Below, one piece after another: positions 27,001 through 35,204 of a stretch of DNA of 55,397 nucleotides (its first letter is position 1; each line of letters starts with the position of its first letter). The notes beneath the pieces were generated by a model, which had not been told where the DNA came from, did no database searches, and saw only the letters and a list, made by a program, of their open reading frames with translations. Both the position numbers and the translations under genes were made by a program. Origin of the DNA: Bacteroidales bacterium (GTDB lineage: Bacteria > Bacteroidota > Bacteroidia > Bacteroidales > UBA10428); assembly GCA_016936215.1 (NCBI GenBank), contig JAFGPL010000240.1:1-55397 (forward strand), read 5' to 3'.

Positions 27001-28647
27001 TTAGTCAGAATTTTTGTCAGACTTACAATAATGATAAATGTATGTATGAAGTGATTCATCAGAATATAACAAATCCAATTTGTAATCTTCCCTTGACCCG
27101 AGAACACTCAACAATTCCGATCTTATATTTTCGTCATAGTGACATAGAACAATATCAAATTTATCAAACTTCCCGAGGATTTTGTCCAGTTCCAGGGCAT
27201 TGTTTTCCCAATCGAAGAAAACTTTCCAGACTTCTTTATAAAAAAAAGTATTGGGATAAAGTTTGTTTAACGCAGGGGCAAAAAAATTATTACCGGGCGA
27301 CATAACTTTTCCAAACCAAAGTGCAACCTCAGGCCTTACATTCCATATACCGGAACAAATTACCATCGGGCTGCCTATGTTGTGATCATTTACAATTTCT
27401 AAAAGGTTCGACTTTGCCACAGCAGATTGCTGTCGAAGTTTATTATATTCAACATATTGACGGAAACCTACAGGTGAAAATGTGAAGAGGAGAATAATCG
27501 TCAGGTAAATAAGCGGTTCAATTAATCCAATTTTAGGGAAAAGAACCGATTTTACAATTCTTATATTGAGAAAACAGGCAAAAACCGTAAGCATTAATAC
27601 AGGTATTAAATATTGTGAAGCAAAATGTTTTGCAATAAGCAATAAACTAAACATCATTACAAGAATAACGGCGAACAAAAGCTTCAAATATTCTCTATTT
27701 TGAATTTTATTTTTAACGAAGGGTATCTGGCAAACTAAAAAAACTAAAAGACTCACCAATAATACAATGAAGAAATAATGAATATACTGGTCCATTGTTT
27801 TAATGTTAAGAATAAAAACCTGAAAATCAATGATATTTTCTTCTCCTGAACCATACTTCCCTGAATGCATGAAAATAGATTTGATCCACTCGTAAAAAGT
27901 TTTCATATTCAACAAAACAGGAAAGGCAAAAACAAAAAAAGCAACAACAGTAGTTATCAGGTATTTAAACTTTTCTTTAATGGAGCTTAATAAAAAGAGA
28001 GGTATGATTAAAAAAGGGAGAAAAATGAATTTCAGTGCGAGGCATAAGCCGCAGATTATCCCATAGATAAGAAACTTCCTTTTCAGAATTCCACTTTTAG
28101 GCAATTTGTTTTCAATATCCAGTACGAGGAGAGTTATTAATAACAAAATCAAAGGAATAAACAGAGGTTCAGGCATGGTACGTTCAAAAATCGTAAAAAC
28201 CTGCTGTGAAACAAAAGGCGAAAATTGTATAAAAACCGCAGCAGCAATATTACCGGTTTTACGATAAATGATATACCCAACAAACAACATAACCAATGCT
28301 GCAAAAAGTGCAATAACAATATCTATAACATGCAGATAAATCTCGGGATTTTCCAATACATCCTCCATTAGTGAATTACCAGGCCTGAAAAGATGCACAA
28401 TTCTTATTATTACCGCAATCAATATGTGTAAAGGGGTACCGGGATGACCCATAAACAGATCGGATTTTAAGTATGCCAATGATACACCACTTATAAGATA
28501 AGAATACTCCGGGTCAAATGACCTTAAATAGTGGGGGCCGTTAATGCTTCTAAGATGAAATCCTATTAAAGTAAGTAATATCGGTACAATTAACAGGATT
28601 AAAAGTATAGGTATTTCTTTGAGTTTAAATTTTCTTAGCATTATCAA
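27001..28647 (-). CDS. GT-C-type membrane glycosyltransferase candidate
   Basis: 548 residues with about twelve membrane segments and a soluble C-terminal domain (residues about 400-548). The first external loop carries RSFDPEYSYLISG, an acidic DPE motif placed like the catalytic Asp of GT39-type enzymes. DLFMGHPGTPLHILIAV follows, a pattern common in this group. It is separated from the next gene downstream by 55 bp and is co-directional with the other GT-C-like gene and the methyltransferase, so the three probably form one operon. A CAAAAATA box (TATTTTTG on the coding strand) lies 35 bp upstream. The acceptor is unknown. Confidence 0.7.
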   Translation of the reverse strand: MIMLRKFKLKEIPILLILLIVPILLTLIGFHLRSINGPHYLRSFDPEYSYLISGVSLAYLKSDLFMGHPGTPLHILIAVIIRIVHLFRPGNSLMEDVLENPEIYLHVIDIVIALFAALVMLFVGYIIYRKTGNIAAAVFIQFSPFVSQQVFTIFERTMPEPLFIPLILLLITLLVLDIENKLPKSGILKRKFLIYGIICGLCLALKFIFLPFLIIPLFLLSSIKEKFKYLITTVVAFFVFAFPVLLNMKTFYEWIKSIFMHSGKYGSGEENIIDFQVFILNIKTMDQYIHYFFIVLLVSLLVFLVCQIPFVKNKIQNREYLKLLFAVILVMMFSLLLIAKHFASQYLIPVLMLTVFACFLNIRIVKSVLFPKIGLIEPLIYLTIILLFTFSPVGFRQYVEYNKLRQQSAVAKSNLLEIVNDHNIGSPMVICSGIWNVRPEVALWFGKVMSPGNNFFAPALNKLYPNTFFYKEVWKVFFDWENNALELDKILGKFDKFDIVLCHYDENIRSELLSVLGSREDYKLDLLYSDESLHTYIYHYCKSDKNSD

Positions 28648-28681
28648 TTAATAATTAACAGGTTTGGTCGAAATTCCGAAA

Positions 28682-28689
28682 CAAAAATA
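28682..28689 (-). promoter_or_regulatory. -7 promoter box of the GT-C/methyltransferase unit
   Basis: TATTTTTG on the minus strand fits TAnnTTTG and lies 35 bp before the ATG at 28647. No convincing -33 element was seen. Confidence 0.4.
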
Positions 28690-28763
28690 TACATTTTGCA
28701 AAAACTATTGTAAGAACTATTATTGAAGTAGTAAATAAAAAAAGGTTACAAAGCACATGCATA

Positions 28764-29807
28764 TTATTTCTCCAAAAACAACGTTTGCGTCGGATACGCA
28801 AACTCTATTCCTTTCTTTTCAAACTCTTCGAATATGCGCAGGTTAATTGCCTGCTGGATATCCATATAGCGGTTATAGTCGCTGTTGAGAATAAAATAGA
28901 CAACCTCGAAGTCAAGGCTTGAAGCACCATATTTTTGAAAATGGGCACGGTCGAATTCTGTTTCTTCCTGGCTGGTAATAATATCCCTGAGGATCAACGG
29001 TATCTGGCGCAGGTTTTCGAGCGAGGTCTGGTAGGTTACACCCAGTGAGAACAATATGCGACGCCGTTCCATTCTTTTGTAATTATGAATTCGCGAACCC
29101 GACAGGTCGCTGTTGGCAAAAACCAGCTCTTCGCCGGTAAGGCTGCGGATTCGTGAGGTTTTGATACCAATGGCTTCGACAGTCCCTTTTTTATCATCAA
29201 CAACGATAAAGTCGCCCACCTCGAAAGGACGGTCAAAAAAGATTACGAAATAATTAAACAGGTCGCCCAGGATATTCTGTGCGGCAAGAGCAATGGCAAT
29301 ACCCCCGATTCCAAGACCTGTAATAAAGGCCGTAATGTCATAACCAAAATTATCGAGTAAAAAAATCAAACCGAGTACCCAGACCACTATGTTGATAATG
29401 ATCATAATACCGCGCATTTGCTTTATTTTGGTTTCGCTTTCATCGTGCTTTGAATACCTGCCCTGTATGGCATGTTTTATACCAGCGGTAATAAGCCGTA
29501 AAATGAAAAATGTGATGACCACCACAGATACCCCATGCAAAAGTTTTTGTATCTTTTCTGTAAGCTGAAGTGTATTGGCCGAAATAAAAAAAGCAGTAAA
29601 ATAAAGCAGCGGAAGGGCTGTTTTTTCAATAGCTTCAACAATAAAATCATCAAATGTGTTTTCGGTTTTAGCCGACCATTTTTTAACTCTTTTAAGAATA
29701 ATATATCTGAAAATGCGAAGCGCTATAATAATTACAACAAAAATTCCAACAGCTATAAGATATTGAAGCACCGTATTTTTATAATATTCCTTTTCCAGAA
29801 AATCCAT
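28764..29807 (-). CDS. small-conductance mechanosensitive channel (MscS family)
   Basis: 347 residues. Three or four N-terminal membrane segments lead to the pore-lining helix and beta domain: GLGIGGIAIALAAQNILGD near residue 165, then FFDRPFEVGDFIVVDDKKGT near 190, and EAIGIKTSRIRSLTGEELVF. These are hallmarks of MscS channels, which open under osmotic downshock. The length is near that of E. coli MscS plus an extra N-terminal helix. It is a single gene with its own TATTTTTG box and no visible link to the glycan genes beside it. Confidence 0.92.
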   Translation of the reverse strand: MDFLEKEYYKNTVLQYLIAVGIFVVIIIALRIFRYIILKRVKKWSAKTENTFDDFIVEAIEKTALPLLYFTAFFISANTLQLTEKIQKLLHGVSVVVITFFILRLITAGIKHAIQGRYSKHDESETKIKQMRGIMIIINIVVWVLGLIFLLDNFGYDITAFITGLGIGGIAIALAAQNILGDLFNYFVIFFDRPFEVGDFIVVDDKKGTVEAIGIKTSRIRSLTGEELVFANSDLSGSRIHNYKRMERRRILFSLGVTYQTSLENLRQIPLILRDIITSQEETEFDRAHFQKYGASSLDFEVVYFILNSDYNRYMDIQQAINLRIFEEFEKKGIEFAYPTQTLFLEK

Positions 29808-29836
29808 AACATGAAAAGAATTTATTTAACAAATGT

Positions 29837-29844
29837 CAAAAATA
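29837..29844 (-). promoter_or_regulatory. -7 promoter box of the mscS-like gene
   Basis: TATTTTTG on the minus strand fits TAnnTTTG, 30 bp before the ATG at 29807. It lies within a short plus-strand open frame, which argues that this frame is not a gene. Confidence 0.4.
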
Positions 29845-30009
29845 ACAATTTATATTCGAAAAGCCTGATCAGGGAACTGGACGAAACCTTTCTTATGAAG
29901 TCAAAAAGTAATATGGTTATGTTGAAAAAAACGTATGTATTATTCGGGTTAACCCTGAAAGGGTTTGTAAATAAAGCGCTTCAGCAAAATAATCAGGGTA
30001 CCGCCCGGC

Positions 30010-30104
30010 TAAGTAGTGTCTGTCTTTAAAGTCCGCATACTTTGTTGCGCTCGTCTGCGAACTTTAAAGAACAGCCACACGACTTTATGGACAAACACTA
30101 AGTA
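30010..30104. repeat. MITE-like element, family A, copy 3
   Basis: The core spans 30016-30098 (83 bp) and nearly matches copy 1. The ends are GTGTCTGTC and GACAAACAC. The direct repeat TAAGTA flanks it (30010-30015 and 30099-30104). Confidence 0.85.
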
Positions 30105-30184
30105 CACCCTGTCAGGGTAAAAACATAAATCTTTAGACAACCCGACTAAAGTCACTACTTTTGGTTGAAAATATGTCCCTGCAA

Positions 30185-30901
30185 TCACACACTGCCGGCA
30201 TATACCCAATCACCCCCCACTTTTTTTATTTCATGATCTTCAATCTGCATCAAACCTTCAAGCATCTCTCCCTTTGGGAAAAAATGGAGGTGATGGTCGA
30301 GGGTATAATAATTAAACCGCTGGCATGGCACAACAACGATCAACATTTTTCGGGCAACCCTTTTCATCTCATTTACAGCACTTTTAACATCAATAACATG
30401 CTCAAGGGTATGGGTTGAGACCACAATATCAAAGGAGTTGTCTCCGAACGGCAATTTTTCGGCATTTGATTTTACATAATCAAAACTGAAACCTGCCGGT
30501 TTGTCAAATACATCTGTTCCCGTTACCCTAAACCCTTTTTTATGAAGTAAACTCAACATGTAACCTTTACCGCAGCCCACATCAAGAATGGTACCCGGAT
30601 CATTTTCAACATATTTTAAAATGCACCTGATGGATCCCCTGTTTAAATCTGTTGTTCTTTCAGTTCCAATAGTCTGATAATCATTGTAAATTTTTTCAAG
30701 TTGTTCATTCGTAATGCTGTACAGCCCGGCTTTAAACTCCATGTTTTCCTTAATATTCCTTCCCTTAAAAGCAAGGTAATAAAAGGGGTACATGAAATAC
30801 CTGTTATCCCTTATTATTGGCGGGACCAGGTTATCAATAATGAAACTTATCGCGGTGGTAAACGATCGGTTGATTATGAGTTTTCTGATTGTTTTCAACA
30901 T
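30185..30901 (-). CDS. class I SAM-dependent methyltransferase
   Basis: 238 residues. Residues 1-100 are a variable N-terminal region. The methyltransferase core has TILDVGCGKGYMLSLL near 108 (motif I), VTGTDVFDK near 126, NAEKLPFGDNSFDIVVSTHT near 145 and LEHVIDVKSAVNEMKRVARK near 165, then a VVPCQRFNYYTLDHHLHF segment typical of Bacteroidetes surface-polysaccharide methyltransferases. The substrate is probably a sugar or lipid intermediate. It starts 33 bp after the GT2 gene upstream and both probably share a transcript. Confidence 0.85.
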   Translation of the reverse strand: MLKTIRKLIINRSFTTAISFIIDNLVPPIIRDNRYFMYPFYYLAFKGRNIKENMEFKAGLYSITNEQLEKIYNDYQTIGTERTTDLNRGSIRCILKYVENDPGTILDVGCGKGYMLSLLHKKGFRVTGTDVFDKPAGFSFDYVKSNAEKLPFGDNSFDIVVSTHTLEHVIDVKSAVNEMKRVARKMLIVVVPCQRFNYYTLDHHLHFFPKGEMLEGLMQIEDHEIKKVGGDWVYAGSV

Positions 30902-30934
30902 AAGATTTAGAGAAAATGAAGGAACCCGTTTTAA

Positions 30935-31912
30935 TCACTTTTTTTGTATTTTGGCTGATGCCTCGTTAAGAAACAACTCGGCCATATAAAGCGGCCGGTT
31001 TTTAACCTCCATATGTATCCTGCCGAGGTATTCCCCGATAATCCCCAATACAATAAGCTGCACAGAACCAATGAATATCACCATGATGATGGTAGTCCCG
31101 TACCCTGTGAACTGGTATGTTTTGCTTGTAAGAAAATCAATGGTAAAAATGATACCAAGTATAATGGAGGCAAAAGCTGCAATGATCCCGATATAGGATG
31201 CTACCCTGAGCGGTTTGATAGAGAATGAAATGATGCTGTTGACCGCCAGTGAAAGAAGTTTTCTGGTGCTGTATTTCGATTTACCGGCAAACCTTGGCGG
31301 CGCTTCAAAATCCATAATTACCTGGTTTTTCACACCCAGCCAACTAATTAGCCCCCTGAACATACGGTTATTTTCTTTCATATTTTTTACAACATCGGCA
31401 TACTTACGGTCAATAAGCCTGAAATCGGGAAATTGCGAGGGAATAGGGAAATCAGACAAAGCGTTGAGCACCTTATAGAACATCTTGCTTTTCATACGGC
31501 CAAACCAGGAAACATCCAGGTTATCGGTCCTCCTGGTCAAAACAATATCGGTACCTGCTTTCCATTTCTGGACCATTTGCGGCAATAGCTCAGGCGGATG
31601 CTGCAGGTCGGCATCCATAAAAATAATGCAATCGCCGGTGGCATAATCAAGCCCCGCTGTCATGGCAATTTCGTGTCCAAAGTTGCGGTAAAGGTTTACA
31701 AGCTTTATCCTTTCATCCTCTTCAACAAAACTTTTGATGATTGAAAAAGAGTTATCGGTACTGCCATCGTTTACATATACCAGTTCATAATTGCTATGAT
31801 TAATCTCTTTTAAAACTTTGGCAATCCTTTTATTAAGCTCTTCCAGGTTGTCCTGTTCATTGTAAACAGAAACCACAATGCTCACTTTGGATATTCCTGC
31901 AGGCCCGCTCAT
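30935..31912 (-). CDS. GT2 glycosyltransferase with two C-terminal membrane helices (GtrB/ArnC-like)
   Basis: 325 residues. The GT2 domain begins SIVVSVYNEQDNLEEL near residue 10 and continues with VNDGSTDNSF near 45, NFGHEIAMTAGLDYATGD near 77 and MDADLQHPPELL near 98 (metal-binding DAD). DFRLIDRKYADV near 162 and the RFAGKSKYSTRKLLSLA segment near 207 are signatures of GtrB/ArnC/DPMS-type polyprenyl-phosphate glucose or aminoarabinose synthases. Two membrane helices follow (about 230-255 and 268-292), with the end GEYLGRIHMEVKNRPLY. It makes a lipid-linked sugar at the inner membrane, the donor for GT-C enzymes. It is followed by a methyltransferase gene and is divergent from the YfhO-like gene. 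Confidence 0.9.
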   Translation of the reverse strand: MSGPAGISKVSIVVSVYNEQDNLEELNKRIAKVLKEINHSNYELVYVNDGSTDNSFSIIKSFVEEDERIKLVNLYRNFGHEIAMTAGLDYATGDCIIFMDADLQHPPELLPQMVQKWKAGTDIVLTRRTDNLDVSWFGRMKSKMFYKVLNALSDFPIPSQFPDFRLIDRKYADVVKNMKENNRMFRGLISWLGVKNQVIMDFEAPPRFAGKSKYSTRKLLSLAVNSIISFSIKPLRVASYIGIIAAFASIILGIIFTIDFLTSKTYQFTGYGTTIIMVIFIGSVQLIVLGIIGEYLGRIHMEVKNRPLYMAELFLNEASAKIQKK

Positions 31913-32070
31913 AATTCATTTTTAAGAGCCACCAAATTATGATTTTATTTTTATTTAATAAATATTTGAAAGGAATAATAAATTCATATCCCAAATTTTA
32001 AAGGACAAGCTTCATGTTTTTTTAATTACTTTTATTCCCCGAAATCTTGAAAAAAATTCTGTCAATATAA

Positions 32071-35061
32071 ATGAAAAGACTATCATTCAAATCATTCAAT
32101 AAGGTTTATATTGATTACATTATCCTTATGTTAGTCCTCATCGCCGGCATGTGGCAATTGGTTTTTTCCAGATCGTTAATGAAATGGGATATTGCCGACA
32201 TCAACCTGCCCTGGAATTATTATATTACAGAATGCATCAACCAGGGTATCCTGCCATTGTGGAATCCTTATTCGATGTTTGGATTCCCGCAATACGGAGA
32301 CCCGGGCACATGGTACCCGGTAAAATACCTTATCGGTTTTATCAGGCAGTATGATATTTATTCCATGCATTTTGAATACCTGCTCCACCTGTTTCTCGCA
32401 GGGGCCGGCATGTACAAATTAAGCAGCTTTCACGGTTTTTCAAGGCCTGTGCGGTTGATTGCCTCAATATCTTACATGTTCTCAGGATTTTTTATCGGAA
32501 ATGCCCAGCATATCTGGTGGCTTATCAATGCAGCATGGTTGCCTTTCGGATTTTTATTTTTGCTCAGGCTGCATAAAAAACCTTCATTTGCCGATGCCGT
32601 TAAACTGGGATTGGTTTTCTTTTTCATGCTCTCGGGCGGCTACCCGGGATTGTTTATTTCAACAACATACCTTTTTTTAGTTGTCTTTTTAATATTTATC
32701 GTAACTGATATTAAAAACAGCAGATACAAAGCCCTGTTGCCATATATTTCAAAACTATCGGTTGCTGTTGTTGTATTTATACTTTCAGCGCTTGTAGTTT
32801 TGGTAAGTTCTTTCGATTTTTCAGGGCATATCAACCGGGGAACCGCGTTGCCATATGACAGCGGGGGAATTTTATTCGGCGCTTATTCTCCGCGTGCATT
32901 GCTCACGGTCTTATTTTCATATGCTTCAAGCTATAATAAAACTGAATTCTGGGGCCCCGACTTTTCAATGGTTAACACCTATTTTGGGTTCTTCAGCCTG
33001 GCTTTTCTGTTTATTTATTTGCTCAGGGGCAGGTTCTCGAAACAAAGCCTTGTTTATGCCTTAGCTGCTGTTTTATTTCTGATGATCGCCATGGCAGAAG
33101 TATTTCCTTTGAGAAAATGGCTTTACCTGTATGTCCCGTTTATGGATATGTTCAGGTTTGCATCGCTTTTCAGGGTCTTTTTCATCTTTTTCATGTTACT
33201 TGCATCGGGCTTTGCGCTCGACAAGTTCTTTACCGATGAGACTTTCAGGAAGAAAAGCATCAGATTCCTGGCGTACATCAGCAGTTTGTTATTTGTTTTT
33301 CTCATTATTTTATTTTTCAAAACAGAAAAGTGGTTATTCAAATTCCTGTTAACTGAAGGGTTCACCTTTTTCAATACCCATGCAGGTCTTTCTGAAAGGA
33401 TATTTTTACAGGGAGTTTTAATCCCTATGTTTAGTATGCTATTGATACTCTTTGTCAAGAAAAGCAAAATTTGGTGGAAATATGCTGTGGTCTTTATGAT
33501 GGCTGCTGATATGGTGATCGCGGCACAACTAAACATGAATTCCACCGTGGTTGGAGAAATCAATCCACGCGCAATTCAAGAGTATATCAAGAACCTTCCG
33601 ACCGGTTTTCCGGTGCCTTCGTTGGAACATAGCATGAAAACGATGAGCGACAGTTCCATGAGCAGGCACACCCCCGTTTTTTGGCGTAACCTGGGGGAAT
33701 TATACAAATCGCCTTCTGAAAGCAGTTTCAGTCCCTATAAGCTTACTTCAACACAGAATGCCATCAAGCAACATCGTATAGAAGAGATTCTGGAACTACC
33801 CCCTGTTTTTCTCACCAGGTCGCTTGAGAGTGAAGGATGGAAGGATGCATTAAAAAACCTGCAGACATACAATCGTTTGATCAAAATCACCAGGTTCGAA
33901 CCCGGCACCATGGAATTTGTCACCAATACCGATACCATGATGTACATGGTAATTCAGCAGAATAATTATCCCTGTTGGAAAGCCGGAACAGATGGTGCCT
34001 CTCAAACAATTCTTCCTGTAGCTGATGCTTTTATGGCGATAAAACTTGGGAAGGGTAATCATCTGACCACTTTTACATTTTCAAACAATAAAGTAAAAAT
34101 TACTTTTTGGATAAGCCTGGCAACATGGATTATATGTTTAATCCTGATCTTTTTCTGGTTTATTAAAAAACCAGCAGACAGAAAAGAACGGATACTTAGG
34201 TTGGTGTTGGTTTCTGTTGCAATTGTGATTTTATTGTTTCTTACCGCAAAAAACAAAAAACGATACCGTTGTGACAAACAAATATATACTTCATTGTCGC
34301 GATATGCAGGTACATTAAGCCCAGATACGGTGGAAATGGTCTTTAACATTGACAACCAGGCATTTTTATCTGAACCGGTTGCTAATAAATCTTCGCTGAT
34401 AAGATTACAACAGATAAGCGACCTGAAGGTATTACAACAAAAACTTGCTTCAAGCACCAAAGAATATTTTCTATATGCTTCAGTTAATACCCCTTATATT
34501 CCTGAAACCGAATGCCTTCTTAACAATTATTTCCCTGAAATAATTTTCAGGAAACAATTAGGTCCGAATTACTATACGCTGCAAAAAAGAGGCAGTGCTG
34601 TATATCAGGCAATTCTTTTTAACAATGAAAACAAATTTGAACAACCGATAGCACAATGGACTGAAAACCCGGGCTGCCTGGATAGCACAGGAGCATATTC
34701 AGGAAAGTATTGCTGTCTGCTCGATTCGTTAATTATTTACAGTCCGACTTTTGCCACAGAGATTTCCGGTTTACCGGGTATGAAATACAAACATTTCAGG
34801 ATTTCGGTTATGGTTTTAACCACCCCTGAATCCGATGCATATATTGTTTTTGATATTGTTCGAAACGGGAAGAATATATTCTGGAACGGTAAAAAAATTA
34901 ACGAAATGGCGTACCCGGGCAGATGGCAAAAGGCCTGTATGGTGCAACACCCCTACTTATCTTTGAAAAAAGGCGATACACTGAAAATATATATTTGGAA
35001 TAATTCTAAGGGCAAACTATGGATTGACGATTTCAAAATAGAAATCGTTGAAAATGAATAA
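32071..35061 (+). CDS. YfhO-family membrane protein with C-terminal beta-sandwich domain
   Basis: 996 residues. The N-terminal half has about eleven membrane segments with the YfhO pattern: WDIADINLPWNYY and LPLWNPYSMFGFPQYGDP in the first external loop, then LHLFLAGAGMYKL and SGFFIGNAQHIWWL. Residues about 490-670 form a soluble segment. A further pair of helices lies near 690-740, and a last soluble part ends in a carbohydrate-binding-like beta-sandwich (residues about 850-996, WTENPGCLDSTGAYSG to WIDDFKIEI). YfhO proteins are GT-C-like and have been linked to glycosylation of teichoic acids or surface glycans in Firmicutes; the Bacteroidetes role is not established. The GT2 synthase on the opposite strand could supply its donor. 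Confidence 0.82.
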   Translation: MKRLSFKSFNKVYIDYIILMLVLIAGMWQLVFSRSLMKWDIADINLPWNYYITECINQGILPLWNPYSMFGFPQYGDPGTWYPVKYLIGFIRQYDIYSMHFEYLLHLFLAGAGMYKLSSFHGFSRPVRLIASISYMFSGFFIGNAQHIWWLINAAWLPFGFLFLLRLHKKPSFADAVKLGLVFFFMLSGGYPGLFISTTYLFLVVFLIFIVTDIKNSRYKALLPYISKLSVAVVVFILSALVVLVSSFDFSGHINRGTALPYDSGGILFGAYSPRALLTVLFSYASSYNKTEFWGPDFSMVNTYFGFFSLAFLFIYLLRGRFSKQSLVYALAAVLFLMIAMAEVFPLRKWLYLYVPFMDMFRFASLFRVFFIFFMLLASGFALDKFFTDETFRKKSIRFLAYISSLLFVFLIILFFKTEKWLFKFLLTEGFTFFNTHAGLSERIFLQGVLIPMFSMLLILFVKKSKIWWKYAVVFMMAADMVIAAQLNMNSTVVGEINPRAIQEYIKNLPTGFPVPSLEHSMKTMSDSSMSRHTPVFWRNLGELYKSPSESSFSPYKLTSTQNAIKQHRIEEILELPPVFLTRSLESEGWKDALKNLQTYNRLIKITRFEPGTMEFVTNTDTMMYMVIQQNNYPCWKAGTDGASQTILPVADAFMAIKLGKGNHLTTFTFSNNKVKITFWISLATWIICLILIFFWFIKKPADRKERILRLVLVSVAIVILLFLTAKNKKRYRCDKQIYTSLSRYAGTLSPDTVEMVFNIDNQAFLSEPVANKSSLIRLQQISDLKVLQQKLASSTKEYFLYASVNTPYIPETECLLNNYFPEIIFRKQLGPNYYTLQKRGSAVYQAILFNNENKFEQPIAQWTENPGCLDSTGAYSGKYCCLLDSLIIYSPTFATEISGLPGMKYKHFRISVMVLTTPESDAYIVFDIVRNGKNIFWNGKKINEMAYPGRWQKACMVQHPYLSLKKGDTLKIYIWNNSKGKLWIDDFKIEIVENE

Positions 35062-35090
35062 ATCCCTTTTGTGATAAAAGGGATCTTAAA
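35062..35090 (+). terminator. hairpin directly after the YfhO-like gene
   Basis: ATCCCTTTT (35062-35070) pairs with AAAAGGGAT (35076-35084) around GTGAT, immediately after the stop codon. CTTAAAAAAG follows, so the T-tract is weak on the plus strand. Confidence 0.5.
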
Positions 35091-35093
35091 AAA

Positions 35094-35172
35094 GTGAGGC
35101 AATCCAAAACAACCAGTTCGATGAATGCCTGGTCTGCCCAGGCAAAGATCAAGGTATTCCGGATTGCCTCAC
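35094..35172. repeat. long inverted repeat between convergent genes
   Basis: GTGAGGCAATCC (35094-35105) is exactly complementary to GGATTGCCTCAC (35161-35172). Inside, GCCTGG/CCAGGC (35127-35132 and 35138-35143) forms a second stem. A-runs flank both ends, so on either strand the outer stem ends near a T-tract. It could be a bidirectional terminator for the convergent genes or a small palindromic repeat. Confidence 0.6.
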
Positions 35173-35204
35173 AAAAAATAAAACACCCAAACTAAACTAA
35201 TTCA

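Larger units (their letters stand above)
29808..30184. other. intergenic region with family A element, no confident gene
   Basis: The stretch carries the mscS promoter near 29840 and element copy 3 at 30016-30098. A plus-strand frame of 72 codons (29811-30029) exists, but it covers the mscS promoter, has no recognisable domain and takes its stop from the repeat element. I therefore do not call it. Confidence 0.6.

Noticed and set aside
29811-30029. 72-codon plus-strand frame between the mscS-like gene and a family A repeat
   Set aside because: It overlaps the probable mscS promoter, has no recognisable domain, and its stop codon is provided by the inserted repeat element.
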